DNA from: Bisporella sp. PMI_857
Lineage: Eukaryota; Ascomycota; Leotiomycetes; Helotiales; Helotiaceae
Length of the DNA stretch: 64,000 nt
NCBI GenBank assembly: GCA_021307315.1
Contig: JAJSPD010000052.1
Location: 62,001 to 126,000, forward strand
Reading direction: 5' to 3'
The notes beneath the pieces were generated by a model, which saw only the letters and a program-made list of their open reading frames with translations, ran no database searches and had not been told where the DNA came from. This document shows positions 35,662-46,500 of this stretch, in pieces. The position numbers and the translations under genes were made by a program. Position 1 is the first letter of the stretch, and every line of letters begins with the position of its first letter.

Positions 35662-37785
35662 ATGTATTCTCAACAGGATTTGAAACCTATTGAGGCCCAT
35701 TTCGATGACGTAAAAGTCGGTGGCAATGTCATACAAAATCAGCTTCTGGTTATCGAGGGTAGATCAATGACCACATCTACAACCTCTGTTACGGAAAAGA
35801 GCACGCTGGACACACAATCCCATGTATCTAAGGGAGACTGGCACTTCTTGGCTGCTTTTGGATGTCTATCCTTGATCAACCTCATGTGTGCTATAGACGC
35901 CACTATCCTTAGCGTCGCATTACCGGTATGTCATACACCAGGAATTGCAATACTGAGTTCCTTGTTGAGTTGAAAAATCTAGACAATGGCTGTGAAACTC
36001 AATGGATCAGCCATCGAAGCGTTTTGGTAAGACTGCTGTCAATGAGTTTCAATTCTTATTAAGTTTCTGATATTAGGACCGGGACATCATTCCTTCTCAC
36101 TTCAACGGTCTTCCAGCCATCGTGGGCATCATTCTCTCATATCTTCGGAAGAAAGCCCGTTCTTCTGCTTGCACTATGTCTTTTCACAGTTGGGGCTATA
36201 ATTGCTGCTTTGGCCAATAATTTCACGCTTCTCCTTGTTGGCCGTTCCATCCAAGGCATTGGCGGTGGAGGAATTATGGCATTAACTTACGTTATTGTCA
36301 CAGATATGGTCACTTTAAGGGAGAGAGGGAAGTGGTTCTCAATCATAAGTCTACAGTGGGCAATTGGGTCCGTCACTGGCCCTGTCATTGGTGGTGTCTT
36401 TACGGAGAAGTCTACATGGCGTTGGATATTTTGGCTTGTATGTGAATATGCCGACTTTTTAACTAAACCAAGCCGAGGAAGAGCTAGGAGTATAAGCTAA
36501 CAGAGAACAGAATATTCCTTTTTGCCTTATCGCATTCATTACCATTCCTATTTCCCTCAAGCTGAATCACAAGGATAGCTTGGTTATTGAGAAATTGAAA
36601 GCCATTGACTGGATAGGAACTGTTTTGTTTATATCCTCAATTACTGGGTTCCTGATTCCTTTGACATGGGGTAACTGTAACCTTTTCACAGTAATAGCAT
36701 AATTACCAACATATAAGCAGGTGGTGTAATGTACGACTGGAAAAGCTGGCGAACTCTATTCCCATTAATAATCAGTTTCATCGGCATGATTGTCTTTGTA
36801 AGCATCAATTCTTTGGGTAATACCTTTACACTAATTAATATTAGTTACTCTACTCCAAGTACTTCGCTTCAGAACCTCTGATAAAGGGCAGCATATTTTC
36901 CAAATCGACAGCAAAAGTCGGATATTTTGGTGCCTTTATTCACGGGGTTATTGTTTGGTCTCTGCTATATTACATGCCCCTCTACTACGAGGTGGCTAAA
37001 AACTTTAACTCCATCGAATCAGGAATTGCAATTTTCCCATTTACATTCACGACTGCTCCTGCTGCAATTGTTGTTGGCCTTGTTATAACTAAGACCGGGA
37101 AATATAGACCGTCTATTGTATGTTTCTTCGTCATTAGCCTAATCACTCTATTCCAACAATATTGACCTTGACGGATGACTAACCTTCAGGACTTATATAG
37201 TGGGTGGGTTGGATTTTAACCACAGTTGGCTTGGGTCTTCTTATAATCCTTAAAGAAGATACGACCACACCTCAATGGATATTTCTTTCTCTTGCCGCGG
37301 GTCTAGGAACCGGAATCCTCTATTCTGCCCAGTCATTCGCCGTTCAAGCCTCCGCCTCGAATTCGGACCTTCCGTATGCTGCAGCAATGTATAGCTTCTT
37401 TCGCTCACTTGGTCAGACTTTCGGCGTCGCATGCGGAGGTGCTATTTTCCAAAATGCCTTCAAACACAAATTGTCCCTCAATCCCATATTGAGCGCTGAA
37501 TCAACTCCATGGGCTAGAGATGCAAGTGCTATAGTACAGATTGTGAAGTCTTTACCAGATAGCAACAAAATCAAGGGCGAGATCGTGGCTGCTTACGTGG
37601 ATTCATTCAGGATGATTTGGATTGTTATGTGTGTACTTGCTTCGGTGGCTTTCTTATTGAGTTTGATATTTGTTAAGGACATTTCTCTTGACAGGGAGCT
37701 TGAGACTGAGCAGGGTTTTAGATATGAAGCAAAGGCCTCTCCTCGTTCAGGTATAGAGAACTCCTTTATCACCAACCTTAAATAA
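35662..37785 (+). CDS. MFS drug/toxin efflux transporter (DHA2-like)
   Basis: A plasma-membrane or vacuolar proton antiporter of the major facilitator superfamily. Model join(35662..35925, 35983..36026, 36077..36437, 36511..36670, 36721..36797, 36845..37117, 37201..37785), 1764 nt, 587 residues. All six introns (47-83 bp) have GTAHG/GTAACT donors and TAG/CAG acceptors and keep frame. A hydrophilic N-terminus of about 70 residues precedes LMCAIDATILSVALP. HIFGRKPVLLLALCLFT covers the loop 2-3 motif. LLLVGRSIQGIGGGGIMALT is followed by RERGKWFSIISLQWAIGSVT and then GPVIGG, the motif C region typical of antiporters. The number of hydrophobic segments fits a 14-helix DHA2 type. Substrate cannot be read from sequence. 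It is intact amid decayed DNA, with no biosynthetic cluster around it. Confidence 0.9.
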
Positions 37786-38213
37786 GTATAGGGAATTGTT
37801 GAACAGAGTGGACAATACAAGAGCTGTGATAATATTTATGTAGGCTCTATTTCCATATTTATTTAGTGGGGCACTTGACCCTGTGGTTGTGCAGGATTGT
37901 ATTTTAAGGTCTTCAAACAGCTTGCCAGAGTATTATAAGAGGGAGAAAAGGTAGTTGCATCAGTCAAAGGAAGTCCTGCAAAGATTAGATAGTATACCAC
38001 GGAACAAAAGTGCAAAAATCACAATGTGCACGATATGATATCAAGTCTGAGCGTGGGAGTAAGAACTCACGTGCACAATGCAGTCCCAAAGCTCTTTAGC
38101 GGCTTACATTACTTACACTCTAACTTTACAATGCTCTCGCGCGAAAGTACGCCGGAGTTTACTCTAAAGCAATGTCGTAATTGAGTCTTCTTGACCAGGA
38201 GATCCACTGTGAG
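37786..38213. other. Intergenic downstream of MFS gene
   Basis: No gene or repeat seen. Presumably contains the transporter's 3' untranslated region. Confidence 0.5.
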
Positions 38214-39120
38214 CAGGGCTCCTAATAGTGCAACCAGTGCGTTTGGAAGTCTTAAACTGCTCAATTAGTGCGTGTGACTTGGCCACACTGAACTACCAGT
38301 CCGTTTGACTTGACCACACTGAACTACCAGTCCGTTTGACTTGGCCACACTAAACTACCAGTGTGCCCGAGATGCGCAAACTGCACTATTGGTTTGGTTC
38401 GTCATGGTCAAACTAAACTACAGTGCACACTATGGTCTACACTATTAGTGAGGACAAAATAACCCGGCTTGCGGTCTGCCCTCTACTGCATCCAAGCTGC
38501 CCAATACCGTCCTTCGACTTGTCTTACTAGCTTTTGTATCAATCCCTTTTTTGAATGCTAAGCATTGGAGATGGTGCTAGTGGCTGCTGTATCAATATAA
38601 CGACACTCTGATGGGACTTCCAATCGTTGAATATGACCACCCATACTTGGCAACCAGCCAATTCAGAAGTCATAGAGATTTGATTGTGATCATAGGTTCC
38701 AAATTGTTCTTAGACTCAGCCTTTAACTTCTAGGGTGGTACTTGTCCAAGTTTGCAAGCTAATGATTGGCTACGGTATAAAATTAGGTTGCTGTTGATCC
38801 CAGCATGTAATCCACTAGCATACCTGCTTGACGCGATTAACGCGTTGGATCGCGTTCAAACGCGTGTAAACCGCGATGTCCCGTGACACGCGCCGAGTTT
38901 GGGCACACTAATAGTGAGACTGTTAGTGTGCGACATTCGCACGGACTACTGGTTAGTGCGGTCCAGTTACACTGGACCACCGGTGTAGTGTGAAAGCCTT
39001 GCACTGAACCAGCAGTGTAGTCCGAGAGATGTACACTAAACCAATAGTCCATGCACTATCAGTGTAAACTACAGTGTGCACTAATAGTGCAGTTCATGGT
39101 GTGCACTATTAGGAGCGCTG
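38214..39120. mobile_element. Non-autonomous hAT-like element rich in subterminal repeats
   Basis: The ends are inverted repeats of 19 bp with one mismatch: CAGGGCTCCTAATAGTGCA at 38214-38232, and on the other strand CAGCGCTCCTAATAGTGCA at 39102-39120. CAGGG-type ends are usual for hAT elements. Inside each end the motif CACTATTAGTG and variants (GTGCACTATTAG, CACTAATAGTG, CACTGAACYA) recur many times on both strands, as for transposase-binding subterminal repeats. The flanks ACTGTGAG and ACTGAGTT share only ACTG, so the target duplication is not clean. No transposase coding is present. Confidence 0.7.
38271..38363. repeat. Three tandem 31-bp units
   Basis: Units at 38271-38301, 38302-38332 and 38333-38363 share GACTTGGCCACACTGAACTA with few differences. 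They lie inside the hAT-like element close to its left end. Confidence 0.85.
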
Positions 39121-39882
39121 ACTGAGTTCTTCCATCGACTGCTGAAATGGAGCTCAACGATGATGACCTTACCCTGTTGGCGGATACGAAAAAGTAGAGC
39201 TCAAAAAATCAGAGCTGGATGACCTGCCCTGTCTAGATCCACACTTGATGACCTGCATTTACTGTGCACGCTAAATGTTCAAGGTGCTCGCGTGTCAGCG
39301 TTGAAGTGGGACCTGAAGGTTCGTGCTGACCACAAGGAAAAAGTAGGACGAGTGACGATTTCAACCGTAACCCATGCTCTAGACCATCGGCGCTATGGGA
39401 TGGGAAAGAAGTTGATGACATTTCTTGGGTGACAACTGGATTGGATACCATTGCCATCAATGGATTATGGCAAGACCAATTTCATTAAGGCTGTTTCACG
39501 CGCCGGCGCACATTTCGTGCAATCTACGGGCTTGGGATTTTAGACAATGACATTTATCTGTCTGAGATATTTTCTGCAGAGTCCCGCAATCCTCGTTGAA
39601 TCGTGCTGGCGCCTAAATTTTTGGATAAGGAAAGGCCTCAATTAACTGGGAAGTCGCTTATGTCAGCCAACATGGCCAAACCTGGTGATGCATTCAAAGA
39701 GAGCTGATTACTTATTAGTAATGTGCTTTCGGCGACAATATTATGGACGAACATCCATAATGTCAGTGGGATGTCAAGCACGCGGACCCTACATCTTCCC
39801 CTCACCAATTGTGCCCCTCTGAATTCCACAGAGGTTTTGTTGCACATATTTTGGAAAGAGAATGTGATTTCTGCAGGCCTTT
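39121..39882. other. Intergenic, no gene supported
   Basis: Frames on both strands overlap and are interrupted by stops. No family resemblance. Confidence 0.45.
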
Positions 39883-40102
39883 TGTTGAACAGGCTAGGTC
39901 TAAGGATCATACCTAGTCTATTGTAGGCACCTGTAGGCACCTGTAGGCAACGGTAGGCAACAGTGTGATGACATGTGAGTATCGTACCTCTATAAGTAGA
40001 GGGATTATCTCCTGTAGTTTAGGTTCTGCAACCTTCAGCAATTGATACTTATTTGCCCTATACTCTCTGAAGGCCACGTGACTTTCTTCCTCTATTTGAA
40101 CA
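39883..40102 (+). mobile_element. Solo LTR, family A, copy 1
   Basis: A 220-bp element starting TGTTGAACAGG and ending TTGAACA, flanked on both sides by the pentamer CCTTT (39878-39882 and 40103-40107). TG...CA ends, a perfect 5-bp target duplication and no internal region define a solo LTR. It contains a GTAGGCAAC/GTAGGCACC minisatellite and a TATA-like CTATAAGTAG. The second copy at 48176-48395 is also 220 bp. Confidence 0.9.
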
Positions 40103-40196
40103 CCTTTTTTTAAATGTTTTATTGCACGTAGCTATGTTCATCGCTTTTCACATCGGTCGATGTAGCCATTCGAAGATATAGGTGCAATTGTGGCTT

Positions 40197-41026
40197 CTAC
40201 ACGGGATTTAGATTGAAGAAAGCTTTGGTTACACATGCAAGAAACTCGCCAATCAACCACACAGGGAAAGGAGCATCTCGCCTTCGGGAAACATCCCCGA
40301 AACCGAATTTCCGGTACCGAGGAGGGACTCTCCCTAGCAAATAGTACAATACACACCTTGTAAATGAAAGCGTAGCAGGGTTGTAGGCTAGTTCTATTTT
40401 CGACTCGACCAATAGAAACTTGGAATGAACTAAAAGAAACCCAAACTTCACCTGCAACCAACCACATTCCTCCTTCGTCGAGCCTTGATTACAATTTACA
40501 ATTGTAACGGTGGTGAAACTACTCAAGCTGCGACCCAGGACTGTTTTGCACACTGTCATACAGCCCACCCTTCAAAATTTCGAGACCACAAACGCCATTC
40601 GTTCTGAGTGAATATTTTGGTTGGCAGGGAGATCGTCTTGCTTCCGTGTCCTAATGCCTTTATGATTGAAGTCTGGTTCGCCATACTCTCGGTATCAAGT
40701 ACACCTAATATATCGACAAGATGGTCACCGCCAGTTGCAAGAGCAGGAAGGGCATCATACATGAGACCCTTAGTCAAATACGGGATGATTTCGTACTTGT
40801 CAGGATCAAACTTCTCGTTAGGATCAAAGTCGTCACCAGGATCAGGAAGTGGCGTTCCATCTTCGAGGAGCGGTGTTCCTTTCTCTGAAGTCTGTTTTCC
40901 TGGAGGATGCTTTTCGTAGAAACTACTAAGGTCGTGCAGGAACTTCTCCTGGGTTATGCCGTTAACAGGTTTAAGCCCACACCAGATGGCCGATGGACTC
41001 CTAATGCAATTGCCGTACATCATCAA
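40197..41026 (-). pseudogene. Degenerate gene, same family as 8528-9388
   Basis: The open frame 41026-40556 reads DLSSFYEKHPPGKQ, an acidic linker, then KYEIIPYLTKGLMYDALPAL followed by TGGDHLVDILGVLD and KIFTQNEWRLWSRNFEG. The block IPYLxKxxxYDALxAL with TxGxDxL matches the relic at 8528-9001. A second frame overlaps and continues (40568-40197) but ends without recognisable content. No ATG with a good context and no clear exon structure was found, so a broken gene is more likely than a complete small one. The family is not recognised. Confidence 0.4.
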
Positions 41027-42243
41027 AACAGTAATATTATGTATAATCCAGGAAAAGGTTCACATAATTTGATTATAAATCCTGATTTACTAGGCTATCC
41101 AAACTCTACCGAAATATCAAGGGCAAAAAAGCACGGAGAATATTGTGTATGTAATGAATGTCAGCACGTAAGTTCTGCCAGTCTTTGCGTACGTGGCAGT
41201 TCTAACAGATTAGGAAATATACGGCCCTCGATTCCACTGTTTAGACTGTTTTGATTTTGATTATTGTTTTATGTGTAAATTAACATCACATGTTGCCCAT
41301 CCAACCCATAATTTCAAGGAGATTCTATATCAGGATTGAATATGTGAGTTTGAATTACAATTTATTCGACCCCTGCAGGCCACAAGCTTTTCCAGAGAGG
41401 ACCTGACTCCATAATGAATGTGGGGAAGAATGGCCTAGGTTCTACAAAGCGATTCGATGCATAAGTTCACAGTGCCTGATGTAATACGTCGATCAACCAG
41501 CCGGATTCCCGCTCCGAAGTAGACTGAGCAATCCACATGTATGTTAGTTGTCAGGTGTCGAGATGACCACTTGTTACCGGGCTATTTTGTTTATCACTGG
41601 TTTAGTTCGCAGGCATGATTGGGTCGTCGACGGAGGATATTGCCTGCGAGTCGACGCTTAACTAGAGACGCGAGCTCACATGAGATGCAAGGAAGCATCC
41701 ACTTATTCATGAATCGGGAGGACGAGATGATAGCAGACAAATCTCCTGACGGCAGAAACAATGAATTGGTAGTATAGCGGCAATGGATGACTCCTGTTTC
41801 TTTCCCTCTTTATTATATTTTGTATTGTGAAGGCTCTGTAAATATTCAGCCCATGGTGAGGTAAGAATTCATATAAGAGATTCACAAACCAGAAATATGC
41901 TTGGCTCTGTTGCCTACGCAGCCACAGTGAGGTTAAGATATATCCTAGCCAAAGTATGAAAATAATTCACTCTTTGTCAGCAGCATTACATTCGTTGGTC
42001 TTCTCACTTGGTAGTAATTAAATGAATCGCTATAGAAGTTTTAGACAAGTGACATTATATACAAGAACTAAAAACTGTGAGGCATAATATTAGACCGTCT
42101 AGAACAAGTCAATTTTATTTTGCATTGAGATATCTACAATTTCGTCGAACTAGCCCCATCTCACGGGTCTCTCACCTCACTGGGATGTCAGTTATAAGTA
42201 AGGTCACGGTCTCGGTCTAGGTCCCAGCTCTTTCAAATGTCTG
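41027..42243. other. Intergenic, no gene seen
   Basis: AT-rich, with stops in all frames. The plus-strand frame 40907-41254 overlaps the relic on the other strand and is not supported. Confidence 0.5.
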
Positions 42244-43044
42244 CTATCTCTGTCTATATCTTCTTGATTGACTAGAAGTACACGTTATGGGTATTGTAAG
42301 AGCGATTCTCAGAGAGCTTGAATATATTGAGATCCCATGATTGCTACTCATTGTTTTGAGAATTCCTGGAATCCCATATGTCCATCTATTACTTTGCGAA
42401 TTCCTGAACTTTGGATGCTGACTATTGACATCGACAGCACAAGTCTCAAATCCAGATTCCTCAGCCTCAGAGGGCTTGGCAGAAAGCAATTGATCGGTCC
42501 ATTCTTCGTTTAACACGATCTTCCAAGACATGGAAGATACAAGGCATATTCGTATCTCATTAGTGTCAATATCTTGTGCCACCGTCCTGTCGCCTATTGT
42601 TGAAGCACCGCTCCACCACGGAGTCCCTACAAGCTGGAAAATGCTTCGCTCTGTTGGCACCAAATCAAGATTGCGTCCAGCACTCCAGCACGTGTTCCCG
42701 ATGAGATAGCCCTCTATAAAGGCTTTCCATCGCTCTACATCCGCAAACTGAGCTGGGTTGAGACCGACCGCATCATATATCCCAATTAATAATGTGAGCC
42801 TTTTTGGGACAGCGTCGATATCCCAGCTGTGTATAGCTTTTTTCAGTTGGATAAGATCTTTGCCAATGATTGTCACTGAGATTTTCTGCTCTCGTAACGT
42901 GGGTACCCATTGAAGAGACGTAAAAACTTGAAGGAGAGGATTTGCATTGACCGATCTCTCGATTGGAGAAGGCTCAATTTTGAGGGAAGTAGTAAGTGAT
43001 ACAATGTCAACGGGATAGAGATAAAATATTAGAGCACTTCTCAC
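42244..43044 (-). CDS. F-box-like hypothetical protein, possibly 5'-truncated
   Basis: An open frame of about 266 codons. Its start (ALIFYLYPVDIVSLTTSLKI) resembles the helix of a fungal F-box, in which a region like LYPVDLV follows a first short helix. It continues with LQWVPTLREQKISVTIIG and RLTLLIGIYDAVGLNPAQF. F-box proteins recruit substrates to SCF ubiquitin ligases; this assignment is weak. There is no ATG at the 5' end in frame: the frame opens just after a TAG, with a possible acceptor (TTAG) near 43057, so a first exon should lie upstream. The LINE remnant begins at 43142, so insertion of that element may have separated or removed the first exon. The rest is undamaged. Confidence 0.45.
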   Translation of the reverse strand: MRSALIFYLYPVDIVSLTTSLKIEPSPIERSVNANPLLQVFTSLQWVPTLREQKISVTIIGKDLIQLKKAIHSWDIDAVPKRLTLLIGIYDAVGLNPAQFADVERWKAFIEGYLIGNTCWSAGRNLDLVPTERSIFQLVGTPWWSGASTIGDRTVAQDIDTNEIRICLVSSMSWKIVLNEEWTDQLLSAKPSEAEESGFETCAVDVNSQHPKFRNSQSNRWTYGIPGILKTMSSNHGISIYSSSLRIALTIPITCTSSQSRRYRQR

Positions 43045-43141
43045 TGGCTCATACTAAGGCATAATGTCTTTTAACATGGTGACCTCAACTTTTAAAGTAT
43101 GTTCCGGATTTGATAGTTAGATATATAATTAGGCATTTTGT

Positions 43142-44983
43142 TCAGTATACCAGCCTACAAGAAACTGATCTTTCAATAAACAGGAAACCGTATCTCAATC
43201 TCGGCGAGACGACTTGGCCTCGAATATGGCCGAGCGACAAGCCACCATCTCGAGCTAGAGTATCCGAAGCCAGGCTGAGGCCATTTATCGTCGAATGATA
43301 AACTTGGTGCATAACCAATACCGGAATAATTACCTGGTATTTTATAGCAATCCATGACATCCTTTTTGCTACTAGTCTTTCCAGGCCTTTCCCAAGCACC
43401 GAGAGTAGAGCGATAGGTCTGTATGACCGGGGGGAAGCCCGATCTGCTTTTTTGGGTTTGCTAATTATAGCTAGTATAGCGGTGCGGAAGCAGATTGGGT
43501 GATGGCCGACATGTATGCACGCTTGGAATAGTTGACTGATATGGCTTTTAAGCAGCGGCCACCCCACTCGTAAGAGTGGTGTAGATATTTCGTCTTTGCC
43601 AGGCGTGGTATTGCCTGCTCCGAGTATTGACTTTTCTATTTCTTGTTCGGTAAGGTCAGGAAATGGGAGTGACGTTACAGGGACAGCGGGAGCTGTAAGT
43701 GGTATGTCATCTGCTTCAGCAGTGTTTTGTAGAAGGTTTCGTGCAAATATGTCTCTTTTTGCTTCTGGAGTAGTTGCCGGAGGAGCACGTGGGCGAAGAG
43801 GGTCTTTTAAAGGAGGAGAGCGGAATGAGCCCGTGGACTTATGCCACTTTGCAATGCTGAAAACGTCTCTGCTTGTGGCTGCTTCGTCGAGCTTTTTCTT
43901 GTAGAATGCCACTTTTGCCTGCCGGGTTGCTTTGCGTAGCTCTTTCTTTGCTTCGCTTGCTGCGAACCCGTAGTGTTCTCTTCTGGCCGCACGAAATGCC
44001 TGTACTGCTGTAGCGCAAGCTTCGTTCCACCAGGGCTGACCTTTGTTATGTGGAAGTGCGCGCTTGGCTGAGCCTTGATAAGCATTTTGAATTGCTTCGA
44101 CGATGTTGACGGCGTAGTTGTCGAGAAAAGTGTCTGTAGGACTGCTTGGAAATGGGGGAGTATTTTCAAGGTTGTATTTGAGAAGAGAAAGAAAAGTTTC
44201 TTTTTCAAGCGTAGCAAAGCGTAGGTGTGTTGGCCTTTCACGCGTTCTGGTGCCCCACCAGATGTTAGTTAGTAGAGGTAAGTGATCTGAACCGATTTGG
44301 AGTTTTCTTTTAACGCTTGTGTTTACTCCTATTCGGCGAAGGCCGGGAGAAGCGAAAGCGAGGTCGAGCACATTCCCTAGTTGGTGTGTAGGTTTGTCGA
44401 TTTGTGAAATGAAAGAAAAGTCATGTAGCTCGGTCCACGAGACAAAAGGGTCTGCAAATGAGTCGGACGGGCCTTGATACGATGGTTGCCAAAGCAGGTG
44501 GTGCAAGTTGAAGTCGCCTGCTATAAAAGTAGCCGAAGGGAAAGTAGATGCCGGCAAAGACATCAGAGCGGTGGCCGCGCCTTGGCTTCTGTATACGTTC
44601 CCTATAGGGGCATTGTACACATTTATGATCATGAGCGGCTGGTTTGTAGGCGTTTGGACTGTCAAAAAGAGCAAGTCATTAGCTATTTCGTCGTTTTGCG
44701 GAAGTGGACGTATTTGTGTAGCGCGTAATCCTACCCCTTTGCGTACGTATGTCATAACGCGAGGAGTGTGGTCGAAAGTGTCGACTGGGGAAAAGCATTC
44801 AAAAGAAGGATGTGTTTTTGTTATTCGTCTGTCTAAGTTGGAAAAAATGCGAGGTTCTTGAACCATAAGAACGTCGGTTGAAGAGTTGAAAGCCGTAGAA
44901 AGAGCTAGCTCGTGCGAGCTAGTGCCTTTTCCTACGTTGATTGATAGAATCGAAAGAGACGAAAGAAAGCTTCTACTACTCAT
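43142..44983 (-). pseudogene. LINE ORF2: endonuclease plus start of reverse transcriptase
   Basis: A 613-codon open frame. Residues about 10-240 form an EEP-type endonuclease: ILSINVGKG at the start, DVLMVQEPRI (catalytic Glu), FIAGDFNLHHLLWQ (the GDFN motif) and GSDHLPLLTNIWW (the SDH motif). A linker rich in Arg/Lys follows, with PWWNEACATAVQAFRAARRE. The reverse transcriptase begins with TPGKDEISTPLLRVGWPLLK and SYRPIALLSVLGKGLERLVA. From about residue 551 (43333) the sequence no longer looks like reverse transcriptase. The catalytic Asp-Asp motifs are therefore absent. The start ATG overlaps the ORF1 stop as TAATG, typical of coupled reinitiation. Confidence 0.85.
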
Positions 44984-46500
44984 TACAGCTCTATGCTTGC
45001 AAAAAGGCGTTTTCCAGGCAGAAGTTGCTCTGAAGGCGAAAGTATAGAGAACCGTGAGCCTTGGCTTGTGGTGGGAGGAAGTGTCAAGGATTGGCTGGTA
45101 GGAGGCGTGTTAGGTCTTGTTGGTGCTTCGGGGATGTCCACTTCTATAGAGTCTAGCGTTTCCTGTTGCGTAGGAGAAGGGCAGTTGGCCGTTTTGATCC
45201 TTAAATAGGCAGCTGAGCACGATTGTCGGATTTGGGCTTTTTGTTGTTTAGTAGGGCCAGCTTGGCCCGGCTTAGGCCGTAGTAAGCATTCTGTAAAGTC
45301 GGCCGGGTGAGGGCCGTGGCAGTGGATGCAGCGTGAAGGACAAGCGTGAGCTGCTGGGAGCATGATGTGTGATCTTTTTCGGTGTGTTTAGTGGAGCCGC
45401 ATAAGCGGCAGCGGGGGCTCTAACGCAAGTCCGCTCGTTGTGCCACATTAAGCAGCGGTTGCATTGTATCGTTACTACTTTTTTAGGTAGCGGCTTGATG
45501 GAGACTCTGGCTCCAAATAGAAGAAGGAGCGAGGGAGAGGATTAATGTTGCTTGGGAATCTGACGATCCATGTAGTTGAGGCCGAAAAAGGGACTCAGAG
45601 CTAAGGCGAGTTTCCGCGATTTGTGTTGGTGCGACATTAAGCTCTTCTGTAAGGCGACGAAAGAAGTTCTGAGTGACTGGGATTTGGGTTATTTGGTTAT
45701 TTTGGAAGCCTTGGAAGGATCTGGGATTAGGGCGATCCGGTAGCTGACCAGGTTGCCAGCTTTCTCGACTGTACAGGGCCTTTTGCGGAGAACAGCGCTG
45801 TGATTTGGGGATTAGCGAATCAGTGAGCCTTGGTTGTGGAGAAGCGGGCAAAGAGCGTATCCCGTTTTTGTGGTTTGGACTTCTTTGACTAGTTTTTTCC
45901 CCAAGCCTTGTTGAGGTCGTTTTGTATGCTGTACGCTGACACCGCCCTGAGCACGTGATTTTCAGGTAGGCGTACAAACAAGCGGTTGTCGTGAGGAGAA
46001 GCTTTTGGGGGAGCATTCTTTTTTGGCTGTGTGCTAACTCGGGAAGCTGCTGTTGGAGATGGTTTGTTGTGCGTTTTTGGATGGGCTCTTGGAAGCTGAC
46101 GGAGGAAAGAGCTGTGGCAGGTGCAGGAATAGTATTTTCTTCTGTGGAAGAAATTGGTGAGGCGGTAGTGATCGAGCGTTGCTTGTAGCGCTGAGGAGCT
46201 GTGAGAGCAGATATAAGGTGTGGAGGCCGGGGGAGAGCCTCGCACGTGGCTGTCAAAATGGTGCTGGGCCACGGAAGAAATGTCTTGGCAAAACGCGTAG
46301 AAGCTTTTGCGCAGATGTGAAGGGAGTGCTTTAGCAGAGTCTCCTTGGAGTTGCTCGTCGAGTATATTTGCTATATTGCTGAAAAGAAGGGTAGCTTCTT
46401 CGGCCCTGGTAGATGCGGCTGTGGTTACAGCGAGTAGTGTTTCTGCGAGTAATTTTTGACGCGTCGAGGACGCGCCTCCTGCGGGGGTGCTTTGCGGCAT
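44983..46500 (-). pseudogene. LINE ORF1 (gag-like), frameshifted
   Basis: ORF1 begins at ATG 46500 with a helical region (LFSNIANILDEQLQGDSAKA) and the RLFVRLPENHVLRAVSAYSI segment common in Tad1 ORF1. It loses frame near 45895, in an A-run (GGGAAAAAAC), continues in another frame with LVKEVQTTKTGYALCPLL, and shifts again. Near the end there are three CCHC-like zinc knuckles: CNRCLMWHNERTC, CRLCGSTKHTEKDHTSC and CPSRCIHCHGPHPADFTEC, the last in a different frame (45363-44983). The protein would bind element RNA. With at least three frame changes it is dead as read. Confidence 0.8.

Larger units (their letters stand above)
43142..46500 (-). mobile_element. Tad1-type LINE, decayed, most of reverse transcriptase missing
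   Basis: A minus-strand non-LTR retrotransposon with ORF1 (46500-44983, broken) and ORF2 (44983-43142). Order and content (gag-like ORF1 with zinc knuckles, then endonuclease followed by reverse transcriptase) are those of the fungal Tad1 clade. Similarity stops at about 43330, right after the first reverse-transcriptase motifs; RNase H and most of the polymerase are absent. LINEs usually lose 5' ends, so loss of the 3' part points to a later deletion or recombination. No poly-A-type tail or clear target duplication was identified. Confidence 0.85.
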
